In this document: positions 32,163 to 39,657 of the stretch, piece after piece | Numbering within the stretch: the stretch's first letter is position 1 | How the letters are laid out: every line of letters begins with the position of its first letter | NCBI GenBank assembly: GCA_035565335.1 | Contig: DATMSO010000029.1 | Coordinates: forward strand, 1 to 39,657 | DNA: 39,657 bases | Direction: 5' to 3' | Source of the DNA: Methylovorus sp035565335 | GTDB lineage: Bacteria; Pseudomonadota; Gammaproteobacteria; Burkholderiales; Methylophilaceae | Made by a program: the position numbers and the translations under genes | The notes under the pieces: generated by a model | Told to the model about the DNA's origin: nothing | The model's input: the letters and a program-made list of their open reading frames with translations, nothing else | Database searches by the model: none

Positions 32163-34079
32163 ATGAAAAACAAACGGCCTGCAGTGCCGCAGCACAAACC
32201 CAATACGAGCGGAGAGCCGCTGGAAGCCGCATTGCGCCGTGGCATGCAATTACAAACCGCTCACGACTGGCAAGCGGCCGAAGTCCTCTATCAGCAACTG
32301 CTGACGCGCTTTCCCGAGGACACGCGCTTGCTTACCTTGTTGGCCAGCCTTTATTTACAGACCGGCCAGCACGAACCCTGCATTGAGTTCTGCATGCGTT
32401 TGCTCAGTGCAAATCCCGAGCAGGTGGATGTCTGGGTGATGATAGGGGAGGCATGCTACGCGCTGGGGCGCTATGAAGAATCACTCACTGCCCTGGAGAG
32501 CGCATTGCAACTGCGAGAAACCGATGCGGGCAGTGCATTCCTGGCAGGCAATGCCTGCATGATGCTGGGCAGGGCGGATGCCGCCCAGGCTTATTACCAG
32601 CGCGCTCTGCAATACCGTCCGGACTACGCTGAGGCTTACCATAATCTTGGCATCATCCTGAACCAGCGCCGCCAATGGCAGGATGCCCTCAGTTTTTTCA
32701 ACAAGGCGATTGATCTGAAGCCGGACTATCTGGAAGCCTATACCAGCTGTGGGAACGCGCTGATCGAACTCGGCAAGCATGATTTTGCCGTGGCGCATTT
32801 CGACCATGTATTGCAAACGCAAGCGACCAACGCGCTCGCCTTGAACGGCCGAGGGGTTGCCCTTAAGCACTTGCGGCAGCATGCACTTGCACTCGCCAGT
32901 TTTGAAGCGGCCCTGACAGCACGTCCAGGCTTTGCCGAAGCCACCTTGAACCGCGCCAATGCACTGCTGGCACTGGATAGACACGAGGAGGCGCTGCAGG
33001 CATACGGCGAAGCGATTGCCCTCACGCCACAGAATCCGCAGGTCTATTCCAACCGCGGCAATGCTTATCTGGATCTGGGGCAATACGATGCCGCCATGCA
33101 GGATTATGACCGCGCATTGCAACTGCAGCCGGACAATGCCACCGTGTTATGGAACAAGGCGCTGATCTGTCTGGTGCATGGAGATTTTGACCAGGGCTGG
33201 AAGCTGTTTGAGCACGGCTGGGACGCCGAAGGCCCGCCGCGTGGCTACCGCCGCGTGTGCTCACAGCCTTTATGGCTGGGGGATGGCCCTATCGCGGGTA
33301 AGCGCCTGCTCTTGACGGCTGAACAAGGCCTGGGGGATACCGTGCAGTTCGTGCGCTATGCCAAACTGGCAGCCAAAGCGGGTGCACACGTTACCCTGGA
33401 AGCGCAGCCGGCCCTGGTTGATCTGCTGAAAACCATGGGGCCGGAATTTACCGTGGTAGAACGTGGCACCGGTTTTGATGCCTATGATCTCTATTGCCCA
33501 TACATGAGCTTGCCACTGGCGTTTGCAACCACGCTCGCTACCATTCCTGCCGACGTGCCTTACTTGGGCGTGCCGGAAACGGCGCATCGATTTACATGGC
33601 CCGCTGCCGCTGCATCTGGTGCCTTGAAAGTGGGCCTGGTCTGGTCCGGCTCTGCCACGCACATGCGCGATGCCAAGCGCAGCATACCCCTGCAACAGCT
33701 GGCGCCGCTGATGACACTGCCAGTCGAGTTCCATTGTCTGCAAAAAGAGCTGCGGCCGGCGGACGTGGCGGTCATGGCCACATTGCCCATACAGGATCAC
33801 CGCGCGGCGCTTCAGCAGTTTGGCGATACCGCCGCCTTGATTGATGCCATGGATGTGGTGATTACCGTGGATACTTCCGTGGCGCATGTAGCCGGTGCCA
33901 TGGGCAAGCCGGTGTGGGTATTGCTGCCGTTTGTGCCGGATTACCGCTGGTTGCTGGCGCGCGAAGACAGCCCCTGGTATCCCACCGCGCGCTTGTTACG
34001 CCAAGCTGAGCGGGGTGACTGGTCTACCGTGGTGGCGCGAGTGGAGCAGGATTTGCGGGCGTTTCTCGATGCGCGATGA
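32163..34079 (+). CDS. TPR protein with C-terminal GT9-like domain, copy 2
   Basis: A 638-residue paralogue of the upstream protein, with the same domain order but more tetratricopeptide repeats (about residues 20-340; for example ALSFFNKAIDLKPDYLEAYTSCGNALIELGK and AMQDYDRALQLQPDNATVLWNKALICL). The GT9-like region (about 375-635) shares AEQGLGDTVQFVRYA, VGLVWSGSATH, VDTSVAHVAGAMGKPVWVLLPFVPDYRWLL and EDSPWYPTARL with copy 1, so tandem duplication followed by repeat expansion or loss is clear. GGAG lies before the ATG. Substrate and partner are unknown. Confidence 0.82.
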   Translation: MKNKRPAVPQHKPNTSGEPLEAALRRGMQLQTAHDWQAAEVLYQQLLTRFPEDTRLLTLLASLYLQTGQHEPCIEFCMRLLSANPEQVDVWVMIGEACYALGRYEESLTALESALQLRETDAGSAFLAGNACMMLGRADAAQAYYQRALQYRPDYAEAYHNLGIILNQRRQWQDALSFFNKAIDLKPDYLEAYTSCGNALIELGKHDFAVAHFDHVLQTQATNALALNGRGVALKHLRQHALALASFEAALTARPGFAEATLNRANALLALDRHEEALQAYGEAIALTPQNPQVYSNRGNAYLDLGQYDAAMQDYDRALQLQPDNATVLWNKALICLVHGDFDQGWKLFEHGWDAEGPPRGYRRVCSQPLWLGDGPIAGKRLLLTAEQGLGDTVQFVRYAKLAAKAGAHVTLEAQPALVDLLKTMGPEFTVVERGTGFDAYDLYCPYMSLPLAFATTLATIPADVPYLGVPETAHRFTWPAAAASGALKVGLVWSGSATHMRDAKRSIPLQQLAPLMTLPVEFHCLQKELRPADVAVMATLPIQDHRAALQQFGDTAALIDAMDVVITVDTSVAHVAGAMGKPVWVLLPFVPDYRWLLAREDSPWYPTARLLRQAERGDWSTVVARVEQDLRAFLDAR

Positions 34080-34144
34080 TGCCATGGTGAAGCGGCTGCG
34101 TTCGGCGCTAGGTGGTTTATAAACGCATACCTGCAGATTGAATG

Positions 34145-34161
34145 ACGCAGCCAGGCTGCGT
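34145..34161. terminator. Short hairpin between convergent TPR and Thr-P decarboxylase genes
   Basis: ACGCAGC / GCTGCGT around CAG forms a 7-bp stem in the 94-base gap between two converging genes. There is no strong T-run on either strand, so function as a terminator is uncertain. Confidence 0.3.
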
Positions 34162-34173
34162 TACGGCGTGTGA

Positions 34174-35154
34174 TTACTTATTTGCCCAGGCCTGCAAAGC
34201 CTGTTGCAGCCTGGCCCAGCCATCAGGTGGCGGCAGCCCCAGTCGGATGGCGGAAGGGCTCGCAAACAGCCGTGTCCAGATGCCGTGCGTGGCCAGGTGG
34301 ATATGCAGTTCGGCGGCGCGCGCGTGGCTCCAGTAGCTGAAAAGCGGCGTACTGCCGTCAGGTGAGATCCCGGCGGCTTCCAGCACGGCATGCATGCTCG
34401 CCATGTCCGCCATTAATCGGCGGCGCTGCGCTTGCTGCCAGTCAGCATCGTTCATGGCGGTGGTGGCGATCAGGCGTGCCGGGCCGCTCAATGTCCACGG
34501 CCCCAGCCATTCTCTCAACTGATCCAGCAATTCCGGTGCGGCGAGCACCATGCCGACACGGGCGCCAGCCAGGCCAAAAAACTTGCCCAAAGACCGCAAG
34601 ACAATGAGCCCAGCTTCGGCAGCTTGCGCGCTGATGCTGTATTCAGGGGTGGCGTCCATAAAAGCTTCATCTACGATCAGCCATGCTCCCGGTGCTAGAG
34701 ATTGCCGCCAGGCAAGCAGTTGCGCAGGCGGGCACAAACGGCCAGTGGGATTATTCGGGTTGCATACCACCAGCACATCCACGGCATGCAGTTCGTCTGC
34801 ATCGGGCAAGGTATCCCGTTCAGTGACGGTGTGCCCGTGTTTGCGCCAGGCATGGGCATGTTCGGCATAGGCGGGCCCCAGCACCAGCACCCGGCTGGGC
34901 GGGCGTGCCTGCGGCAGCGCCTGGATGGCGGCCTGCGAGCCGGCGACGGCCAGCACATGCGGCTGCTGATAATAACGGCGTGCGGCTTCCAGCAGACCAT
35001 CGTTTTCGATTGGTAGCCGATGCCATAGCGCGGGGTCTATGGCCGGAACAGGATAGATATAGGGGCTGATGCCGGTGGAAAGATCCAGCCAGGCATCCAG
35101 TGGACGTTGATAGTCTATGCAGGCTTGCTGCAGGTTGCCGCCATGCTCAAGCAT
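34174..35154 (-). CDS. cobD: L-threonine-O-3-phosphate decarboxylase (class I aminotransferase fold)
   Basis: A 326-residue PLP enzyme making (R)-1-aminopropan-2-ol phosphate, the linker between the corrin ring and the nucleotide loop; the name is cobD in Salmonella and cobC in Pseudomonas denitrificans. It starts with the family's MLEHGGN and DLSTGISPY, has VVCNPNNPTGRL and VDEAFMD, and carries the PLP lysine in RSLGKFFGLAGARVG. It is slightly shorter than Salmonella CobD. It overlaps the end of the cbiB gene by eight bases, so the linker-making and linker-attaching enzymes are coupled. Confidence 0.93.
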   Translation of the reverse strand: MLEHGGNLQQACIDYQRPLDAWLDLSTGISPYIYPVPAIDPALWHRLPIENDGLLEAARRYYQQPHVLAVAGSQAAIQALPQARPPSRVLVLGPAYAEHAHAWRKHGHTVTERDTLPDADELHAVDVLVVCNPNNPTGRLCPPAQLLAWRQSLAPGAWLIVDEAFMDATPEYSISAQAAEAGLIVLRSLGKFFGLAGARVGMVLAAPELLDQLREWLGPWTLSGPARLIATTAMNDADWQQAQRRRLMADMASMHAVLEAAGISPDGSTPLFSYWSHARAAELHIHLATHGIWTRLFASPSAIRLGLPPPDGWARLQQALQAWANK

Positions 35155-36082
35155 GCAGCAGCTTCCATACCAGCCAGGCCACCAGCACAGCGGCGCACCA
35201 CAGCATCATGCTACGCCTGATCAGGCCCAGAGCGGCGGGGATATGGCCAGCCGTGGCAGGCTCACCCATCCCCAGTGTCGGGCGGTCTTTCCATACCCCA
35301 TGGTAGGGCGCGCGACCGCCCAGCTTGACCTGCAACGCACCTGCGCCTGCCGCCATCACCGGACCGGCATTGGGGCTGTACCAGGTGCGGGCCTGGCGAA
35401 ACCAGCACTTGAGACCCGACCAGGTATGTCCGCACAAGGCATACGCCAGTGCCGTGAGCCGTGCCGGGATGAGGTTGAAGACATCATCCAGCCGCGCCGC
35501 CGCCCAGCCAAAGTAGCGGTAGCGCGGCGTGCGATAGCCCCACATGGCATCCAAGGTATTAGCGAGTCGATAGGCGACAACGCCTGGCCCGCCGAGCAAG
35601 GCAAACCAGAAGATGGCGGCGAAAATGGCGTCATTGCCATTTTCAAGTACGGATTCGACGGTGGCTGCTGCAATCTGATGACGGTTCAGCTTTTTTGTAT
35701 CGCGACTGACCATCATGCCCACGGCTTCACGTGCGCGCACCAGATCGCGTGCCTGCAAGGCATCAAATACCCGCATGGCATGCAGGTGCAGGCTGCGGGC
35801 ACCGATGGCGAGGTAAAGCAACAGCACATCGATCAGCCAACCCAGCGGATGCCAGGTGATAAGAATAGCCACCATAACAGCGGGTACCAGCAGCATCAGC
35901 CAGGCCAGTAAGCCGGCTACCCGGCCTGTAAATGCGCCTTGTAGATGATTCATGCTGCGCTCGAGTCGCATGGCCAGATTGCCAAAACCTACCAGGGGAT
36001 GCCAGCGGCTTGGCTCGCCCAGCCGCCAGTCCAGCAGGCAGGCGACGATGATCAATAGGGCTGGGGTTGGCAGCCAACTCAT
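35147..36082 (-). CDS. cbiB: Adenosylcobinamide-phosphate synthase
   Basis: An integral membrane enzyme of about 311 residues that attaches aminopropanol (phosphate) to adenosylcobyric acid. Visible family marks are LLDWRLGEPSRWHPLVGFGNLA near the start, the REAVGMMVSRDT block, ESVLENGNDAIFAAIFWFALLGGPGVVAYRLANTLDAMWGYRTPRY and the C-terminal GVWKDRPTLGMG. The start is uncertain: ATGs at 36082, 36103 and 36115 are all in frame and none has a strong ribosome binding site. The outer two would overlap the divergent cobQ start. Confidence 0.92.
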   Translation of the reverse strand: MSWLPTPALLIIVACLLDWRLGEPSRWHPLVGFGNLAMRLERSMNHLQGAFTGRVAGLLAWLMLLVPAVMVAILITWHPLGWLIDVLLLYLAIGARSLHLHAMRVFDALQARDLVRAREAVGMMVSRDTKKLNRHQIAAATVESVLENGNDAIFAAIFWFALLGGPGVVAYRLANTLDAMWGYRTPRYRYFGWAAARLDDVFNLIPARLTALAYALCGHTWSGLKCWFRQARTWYSPNAGPVMAAGAGALQVKLGGRAPYHGVWKDRPTLGMGEPATAGHIPAALGLIRRSMMLWCAAVLVAWLVWKLLHA

Positions 36083-36096
36083 GGAATAATGGACCA

Positions 36097-37569
36097 ATGG
36101 CATCCGTTCAAACATTCATGGTTCAGGGTACGACGTCGGACGCGGGCAAAAGCACGCTGGTCGCAGGGTTGTGCCGCGTATTGTATCGCAGGGGCGTGCG
36201 CGTGGCGCCGTTCAAGCCGCAAAACATGGCACTCAATTCGGCGGTGACGGTCGATGGCGGCGAGATCGGCCGCGCCCAGGCCGTGCAGGCCCAGGCTTGC
36301 GGTCTGCCGCCGCACACCGATATGAATCCGGTCTTGCTCAAGCCCAATAGTGATACCGGTTGTCAGGTGATTATTCATGGCCGTGTGGTTGGCAATCAGG
36401 AAGCCACGCGCTATCACGATTACAAGCCGACGGCGATGAAAGCGGTGATGGCTTCGTGGCAGCGCTTGTGCCAGCAATACGAGCGCGTGATGGTGGAAGG
36501 CGCTGGCAGCCCGGCCGAAATCAACCTGCGCCAGAATGATATTGCCAACATGGGCTTTGCCGAGGCGGCGGATTGCCCGGTGCTGCTGGTGGCGGATATT
36601 GACCGTGGCGGTGTATTTGCCCACATCGTCGGCACGCTGGCCTTGCTCAGCGAATCCGAACGCCAGCGTGTCATCGGCTTTGTCATCAACCGCTTTCGTG
36701 GCGATATCGCCTTGCTGCAGCCCGGTCTGGACTGGCTGGAGCAGGAGACCGGCAAACCGGTGCTGGGCGTGTTGCCCTATCTGCATCAGCTGCATATCGA
36801 GGCAGAGGACGCCGTGCCGCGAGAGGTGGCGCTCAAGGACGACATACGCCTGCGCGTGATTGCGCCGGTGCTGCCGCATGTGAGCAACCATACTGATATG
36901 GATGCCTTGCGCCTGCATCCGCATGTGCATTTCGAATTTATCAGTATGGGCGAGCCGGTACCGCCCGCTGACCTGATTATTCTGCCCGGCAGTAAAAATG
37001 TACGTGGTGATCTGCAGATGCTGAAAGCCCATGGCTGGGAGCAAGCGCTCGCCCGCCATCTGCGTTACGGCGGCAAGGTGCTGGGCATATGCGGCGGTTT
37101 CCAGATGCTGGGGCAACAGATTAATGACCCGCATGGGCTGGAAGGCGATGCCGGCTCAGATGCCGGCTTTGGCTGGTTTGACATGCAAACCACGCTGCAG
37201 ACGCATAAGAAACTGGCCCAGGTCGCGGGGCATTTGAGCTTTGGCAATCAGGCCGAAGTGACAGGCTATGAAATCCACATGGGCGTGAGCGAAGGGCCTG
37301 CCATGCAGCAGCCCATGCTCTACATTGGCGATACACCGGAAGGGGCTATGTCGGGGGATGGGCAGATAGCAGGCACTTACCTGCATGGCCTGTTTGATCA
37401 GGCCTCGGCCACCAGCGCCTTGCTGGCATGGGCGGGATTACCTGATCTGGAAGCCCAGAAAACCGTGCTGGAATATGACTACATGCAACTGCGTGAGGAC
37501 GGCCTGAATCGTCTGGCCGATGCGCTGGAACAGCATCTGGATTGGGCGCGGCTGTCGCCTTATCTCTAA
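36097..37569 (+). CDS. cobQ: Cobyric acid synthase (glutamine-hydrolysing)
   Basis: A 490-residue enzyme that amidates adenosylcobyrinic a,c-diamide at four side chains. The N-terminal ATP-binding domain begins MVQGTTSDAGKSTLVAGLCR and includes KPQNMALNSAVT and VEGAGSPAEINLR. The C-terminal class I glutaminase domain has the nucleophile Cys in GKVLGICGGFQMLG and ends in GTYLHGLFD. I use the ATG at 36097 (GGA five bases before); a later ATG at 36118 directly at MVQG is also possible. It diverges from cbiB with almost no gap, so at least one promoter must lie within the neighbouring coding sequence. Confidence 0.95.
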   Translation: MASVQTFMVQGTTSDAGKSTLVAGLCRVLYRRGVRVAPFKPQNMALNSAVTVDGGEIGRAQAVQAQACGLPPHTDMNPVLLKPNSDTGCQVIIHGRVVGNQEATRYHDYKPTAMKAVMASWQRLCQQYERVMVEGAGSPAEINLRQNDIANMGFAEAADCPVLLVADIDRGGVFAHIVGTLALLSESERQRVIGFVINRFRGDIALLQPGLDWLEQETGKPVLGVLPYLHQLHIEAEDAVPREVALKDDIRLRVIAPVLPHVSNHTDMDALRLHPHVHFEFISMGEPVPPADLIILPGSKNVRGDLQMLKAHGWEQALARHLRYGGKVLGICGGFQMLGQQINDPHGLEGDAGSDAGFGWFDMQTTLQTHKKLAQVAGHLSFGNQAEVTGYEIHMGVSEGPAMQQPMLYIGDTPEGAMSGDGQIAGTYLHGLFDQASATSALLAWAGLPDLEAQKTVLEYDYMQLREDGLNRLADALEQHLDWARLSPYL

Positions 37570-37680
37570 TTATTTTCTACAGGTAATTCCGCAAGCGTAA
37601 CGCGGGTCTGGTCGCGCTGGCTGACGACCAAGCCCACGGCGAAGTAGCTGTCTAGACCGCGGGTGCGGCGCGCAAGCCGA

Positions 37681-37896
37681 TCAAGCCTCTGCCGCCATCA
37701 CCTGTATGGTCTGGCCCATGCATTCCACCACCTGCCCCGCGCGTATCTTGGCGGTTTTGCGGCTTTCCGGCTTGCCATCCACCGTTGCCAGCCCATCGGC
37801 CACCATGGCTTTGCCCTGGCCGCCGGAGTCGGCAATCCCAGTCAGCTTCAGCAGATTGCACAGTTCGATGAACTCGCCCTTGAGTGTAAATTCCAT
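37681..37896 (-). CDS. Small S4-domain RNA-binding protein (YbcJ-like)
   Basis: A 71-residue protein consisting of one S4 RNA-binding domain: FIELCNLLKLTGIADSGGQGKAMVADGLATVDGKPESRKTAKIRAGQVVECMG shows the typical L..L.. / G.....G.V.V(D/N)G / ..R...I..G..V layout. YbcJ of E. coli has this size and form. The function is unproven beyond probable RNA binding. It lies two bases after the cobU stop, so it is the last gene of a minus-strand BtuF-like/cobU/S4 unit, with no evident link to cobalamin. Confidence 0.85.
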   Translation of the reverse strand: MEFTLKGEFIELCNLLKLTGIADSGGQGKAMVADGLATVDGKPESRKTAKIRAGQVVECMGQTIQVMAAEA

Positions 37897-37898
37897 AT

Positions 37899-38426
37899 TT
37901 ATCCTTTAAGTGTTAATGGCAGCCCGGCGGCGACAAAGGTCACCTTTTGCGCGATCGCGGCCACGGCTTGATTCAGTCTGCCCTGTTCATCCTGAAACTG
38001 GCGGTTGATTTCGCCCAGCGGCACGATGCCCATGCCGACTTCATTGCTCACCAGCAAGATGTCGCCGGGCAATGTCGGCAGCGTTTGTAGCAGGGCACTT
38101 TTTTCCTGCTGCCAGTCTACGCCCTCGGGCGGCGCGCAGTCTGGGCATATGCATTGCGCCAGCCACAAGGTCAGGCAATCCACCATCAGGCAGCGGTCTG
38201 CGGCAGCATGTTCGCTCAAGGTGTCCGCCAGGCCAAAAGGCTTTTCCACCGTAGGCCAGTGTGCCGGGCGCTGCTTGCGGTGGTGGGCCACGCGCTCGCC
38301 AAACTCGGCGTCATACACTTGCGCGGTAGCAATATAAATCACGCTCTTGCCGCTTTGCTCTGCCAGTTTTTCCGCATACAGGCTTTTACCGGAGCGGGCA
38401 CCGCCGAGGATCAGATGGGTAGACAT
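37899..38426 (-). CDS. cobU: Adenosylcobinamide kinase / adenosylcobinamide-phosphate guanylyltransferase
   Basis: A 175-residue bifunctional enzyme (CobU/CobP) that phosphorylates adenosylcobinamide and then transfers GMP to it. The P-loop GGARSGKS is at residues 8-15, and the guanylylated His region reads HHRKQRPAHWPTVEKP, both diagnostic. LVSNEVGMGIVP matches the family's C-terminal block. I place the start at 38426, where GGAG lies seven bases upstream; an in-frame codon 14 positions earlier would overlap the preceding gene. It sits two bases after the BtuF-like gene and two bases before the S4 gene. Confidence 0.95.
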   Translation of the reverse strand: MSTHLILGGARSGKSLYAEKLAEQSGKSVIYIATAQVYDAEFGERVAHHRKQRPAHWPTVEKPFGLADTLSEHAAADRCLMVDCLTLWLAQCICPDCAPPEGVDWQQEKSALLQTLPTLPGDILLVSNEVGMGIVPLGEINRQFQDEQGRLNQAVAAIAQKVTFVAAGLPLTLKG

Positions 38427-38428
38427 GC

Positions 38429-39238
38429 TTAACTCCAATGCTTTTGATGGGCCTGCCGTGAGCCCCATTGCTGAATAATCTCCTGCAGCTGCCGCAAGCC
38501 ATGCTGAATCAGGCTGGGCCCGGGCTGCAGAATATCGGCTGATTTTATCTCACGCACCCAGCCCTGCTGCACGGCGGGAATAGTATCCCACCCGGGCCGT
38601 GCCATGACCTGCTCCGGCTGGAATTTTTTACCGCACCACGAGCCGATAATGATGTCCGGCTGCCGCTCTACCACCTGCTGCGGGTCGGTGATAATACGGT
38701 CACGCGCCGAAGGGAATTGCGCCAGCTCGGCAAAGGCATCTTCGCCGCCCGCCAGCGCAATCAGCTCGCCCACCCAGCGTATGCCGCTCATCATGGGCGC
38801 ATCCCACTCTTCAAAATACACCCGCGGCTTGCGCGGCAGATAATCCGCCGTCTCGCGCACCGCGTCCATTTGCTGTTGCAGTTTTGCCACCAGCGCCTGC
38901 GCCTCGGCGGCTTTATCCACCAATAACCCCAGGCTCAATATCACCTGCAGCACCTGCGCCAGCGAGCGCTGGTTATACACATGTACCTCCACCCCCGCCC
39001 GTATCAACGCCGCTGCGATGTCCGCCTGCAGATTTGAAAAGCCGATTACCAGATCCGGCTCCAGCGCCAGTATCTTGTCCAGCTTGGCGCTGGTAAATGC
39101 CGATACCTTTGGCTTCTCGCGCCGCGCCGCCGCAGGCCGCGTGGTAAAGCCGGAAATGCCGACAATCCTATCCTGCGCGCCCAGGAGATAGAGCGTTTCT
39201 ACGGTTTCGGTGGTGAGGCAGACGATGCGGTGGTACAT
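38429..39238 (-). CDS. BtuF-like cobalamin-binding protein without a signal peptide
   Basis: A 269-residue protein of the class III periplasmic-binding fold (BtuF/FepB): RIVCLTTETVETLYLLGAQDRIVGISGF, then KLDKILALEPDLVIGFSNLQADIAAALIRAGVEVHVYNQRSL, with GIRWVGELIALAGGEDAF later. Substrate-binding proteins are normally exported, but this one starts directly with the first beta strand, and no signal peptide or lipobox can be found upstream in frame; AGGA lies before the ATG at 39238. It may act in the cytoplasm, or the gene may have lost its leader. It is the first gene of the BtuF-like/cobU/S4 operon, which ties it to corrinoid salvage. Confidence 0.82.
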   Translation of the reverse strand: MYHRIVCLTTETVETLYLLGAQDRIVGISGFTTRPAAARREKPKVSAFTSAKLDKILALEPDLVIGFSNLQADIAAALIRAGVEVHVYNQRSLAQVLQVILSLGLLVDKAAEAQALVAKLQQQMDAVRETADYLPRKPRVYFEEWDAPMMSGIRWVGELIALAGGEDAFAELAQFPSARDRIITDPQQVVERQPDIIIGSWCGKKFQPEQVMARPGWDTIPAVQQGWVREIKSADILQPGPSLIQHGLRQLQEIIQQWGSRQAHQKHWS

Positions 39239-39505
39239 GGGATCCTTGTATTAACATGATTTAGGCTTAGTGATTTTGAGTTAGTAAATGGCAGCTAGAC
39301 TCAGTCTTGGCATGCGATATTTAATATCGGAGAGGAAATCATAATCTCTATACTGTAATCAGTAAGAAAAAATGTAATATTCCAAGGAGTATTCAGGATA
39401 GAGAAAAGTTTTCTAATATGAGTCAAGAATTGCGAGTCTGTTAATAGTATTTACTCCAAAACGTAAAGTTCAGGCGTTCATGATTAAGTTATATTAAGGA
39501 TTATT
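39239..39505. other. A+T-rich intergenic region at the right edge
   Basis: About 267 bases between the divergent BtuF-like gene and the partial gene at 39506. Base composition is clearly richer in A and T than the rest of the window. I see no gene, repeat or convincing promoter pair. No B12-box was recognised in front of the BtuF-like operon. Confidence 0.4.
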
Positions 39506-39657
39506 GTGGAATTTCTCAGTACATACGGTAAAGAAATCGTTTCAATTTTTGTTCCATTTGTTACATGGTTTTTGAATGTAGGGATAAAAGCCAAGGCCAA
39601 ACTGATCTGGGGCAGTCCTCATTCTTTTAATTTTCTTGTTCAAGAGCCAATTAGGAA
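39506..39657 (+). CDS. Partial gene, unrecognised membrane-associated protein
   Basis: An open frame begins at a GTG at 39506, six bases after AAGGA, and runs off the end of the window after 50 codons. The N-terminus reads MEFLSTYGKEIVSIFVPFVT and continues with one hydrophobic stretch (about residues 9-22), then a basic segment (IKAKAKLIWG). It could be a membrane-anchored protein. I do not recognise the family. Codon use is A/T-rich compared with the cobalamin genes, which may mark the start of an acquired segment. Confidence 0.55.
   Translation, partial: MEFLSTYGKEIVSIFVPFVTWFLNVGIKAKAKLIWGSPHSFNFLVQEPIR

Overview
The window comes from a Gram-negative proteobacterium of moderately high G+C, most likely a beta-proteobacterium. 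A Methylophilaceae-like methylotroph is my best guess, based on gene content and general sequence character only. All calls come from reading the sequence; no database search was run.

Layout: (1) 1-2.8 kb, minus strand: gmd, fcl and a family 2 glycosyltransferase, a GDP-L-fucose and surface-polysaccharide operon. (2) 3.1-26.1 kb: a large organosulfur-scavenging island. It holds a sigma-54 activator without a sensor domain (SfnR-like); two class II aldolase/adducin-like proteins; three DszB-like sulfinate desulfinase homologues; an SsuA/SsuB/SsuC-type ABC importer with two permeases; a private TonB-ExbB-ExbD set; a TonB-dependent receptor; an LsfA-type 1-Cys peroxiredoxin; a heterodimeric ABC exporter; a nitroreductase-fold flavoprotein; and two SsuD-like flavin monooxygenases. 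(3) 26.4-28.0 kb: a PAS-GAF-GGDEF protein and tRNA-Phe. (4) 28.1-39.2 kb: late cobalamin biosynthesis and salvage genes (cobT, cobS, cobC, Thr-P decarboxylase, cbiB, cobQ, cobU, BtuF-like), interrupted by two tandem TPR/GT9-like proteins. (5) 39.2 kb to the end: an A+T-rich stretch and the start of an unrecognised membrane-associated protein.

The most interesting content is the wiring of the 3-26 kb island. Six -24/-12 (sigma-54) promoters can be read: five have strong matches and one is weaker. They lie in front of the aldolase-1 operon, the ABC/TonB operon, the third desulfinase, the TonB receptor, the aldolase-2 operon and the monooxygenase pair. Each is preceded, 70-170 bp upstream, by a pair of sites resembling one 18-bp dyad (best copy CTGTTGCCCAGGCAACAG). 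The two sites of a pair are spaced 32-33 or 42 bp apart, close to three or four helical turns. The activator gene sits at one end of the island and is the obvious candidate to bind them. I infer a single regulon that moves a scarce organosulfur compound across the outer membrane (receptor, private TonB system) and inner membrane (ABC importer), oxidises it with reduced flavin (LLM pair, nitroreductase), and releases sulfite from a sulfinate (DszB-like proteins). The peroxiredoxin and exporter would deal with oxidant and spent carbon skeleton. The substrate is unknown, and several enzymes lack textbook active-site residues, so this looks like a variant or undescribed pathway rather than a copy of ssu, tau, sfn or dsz.
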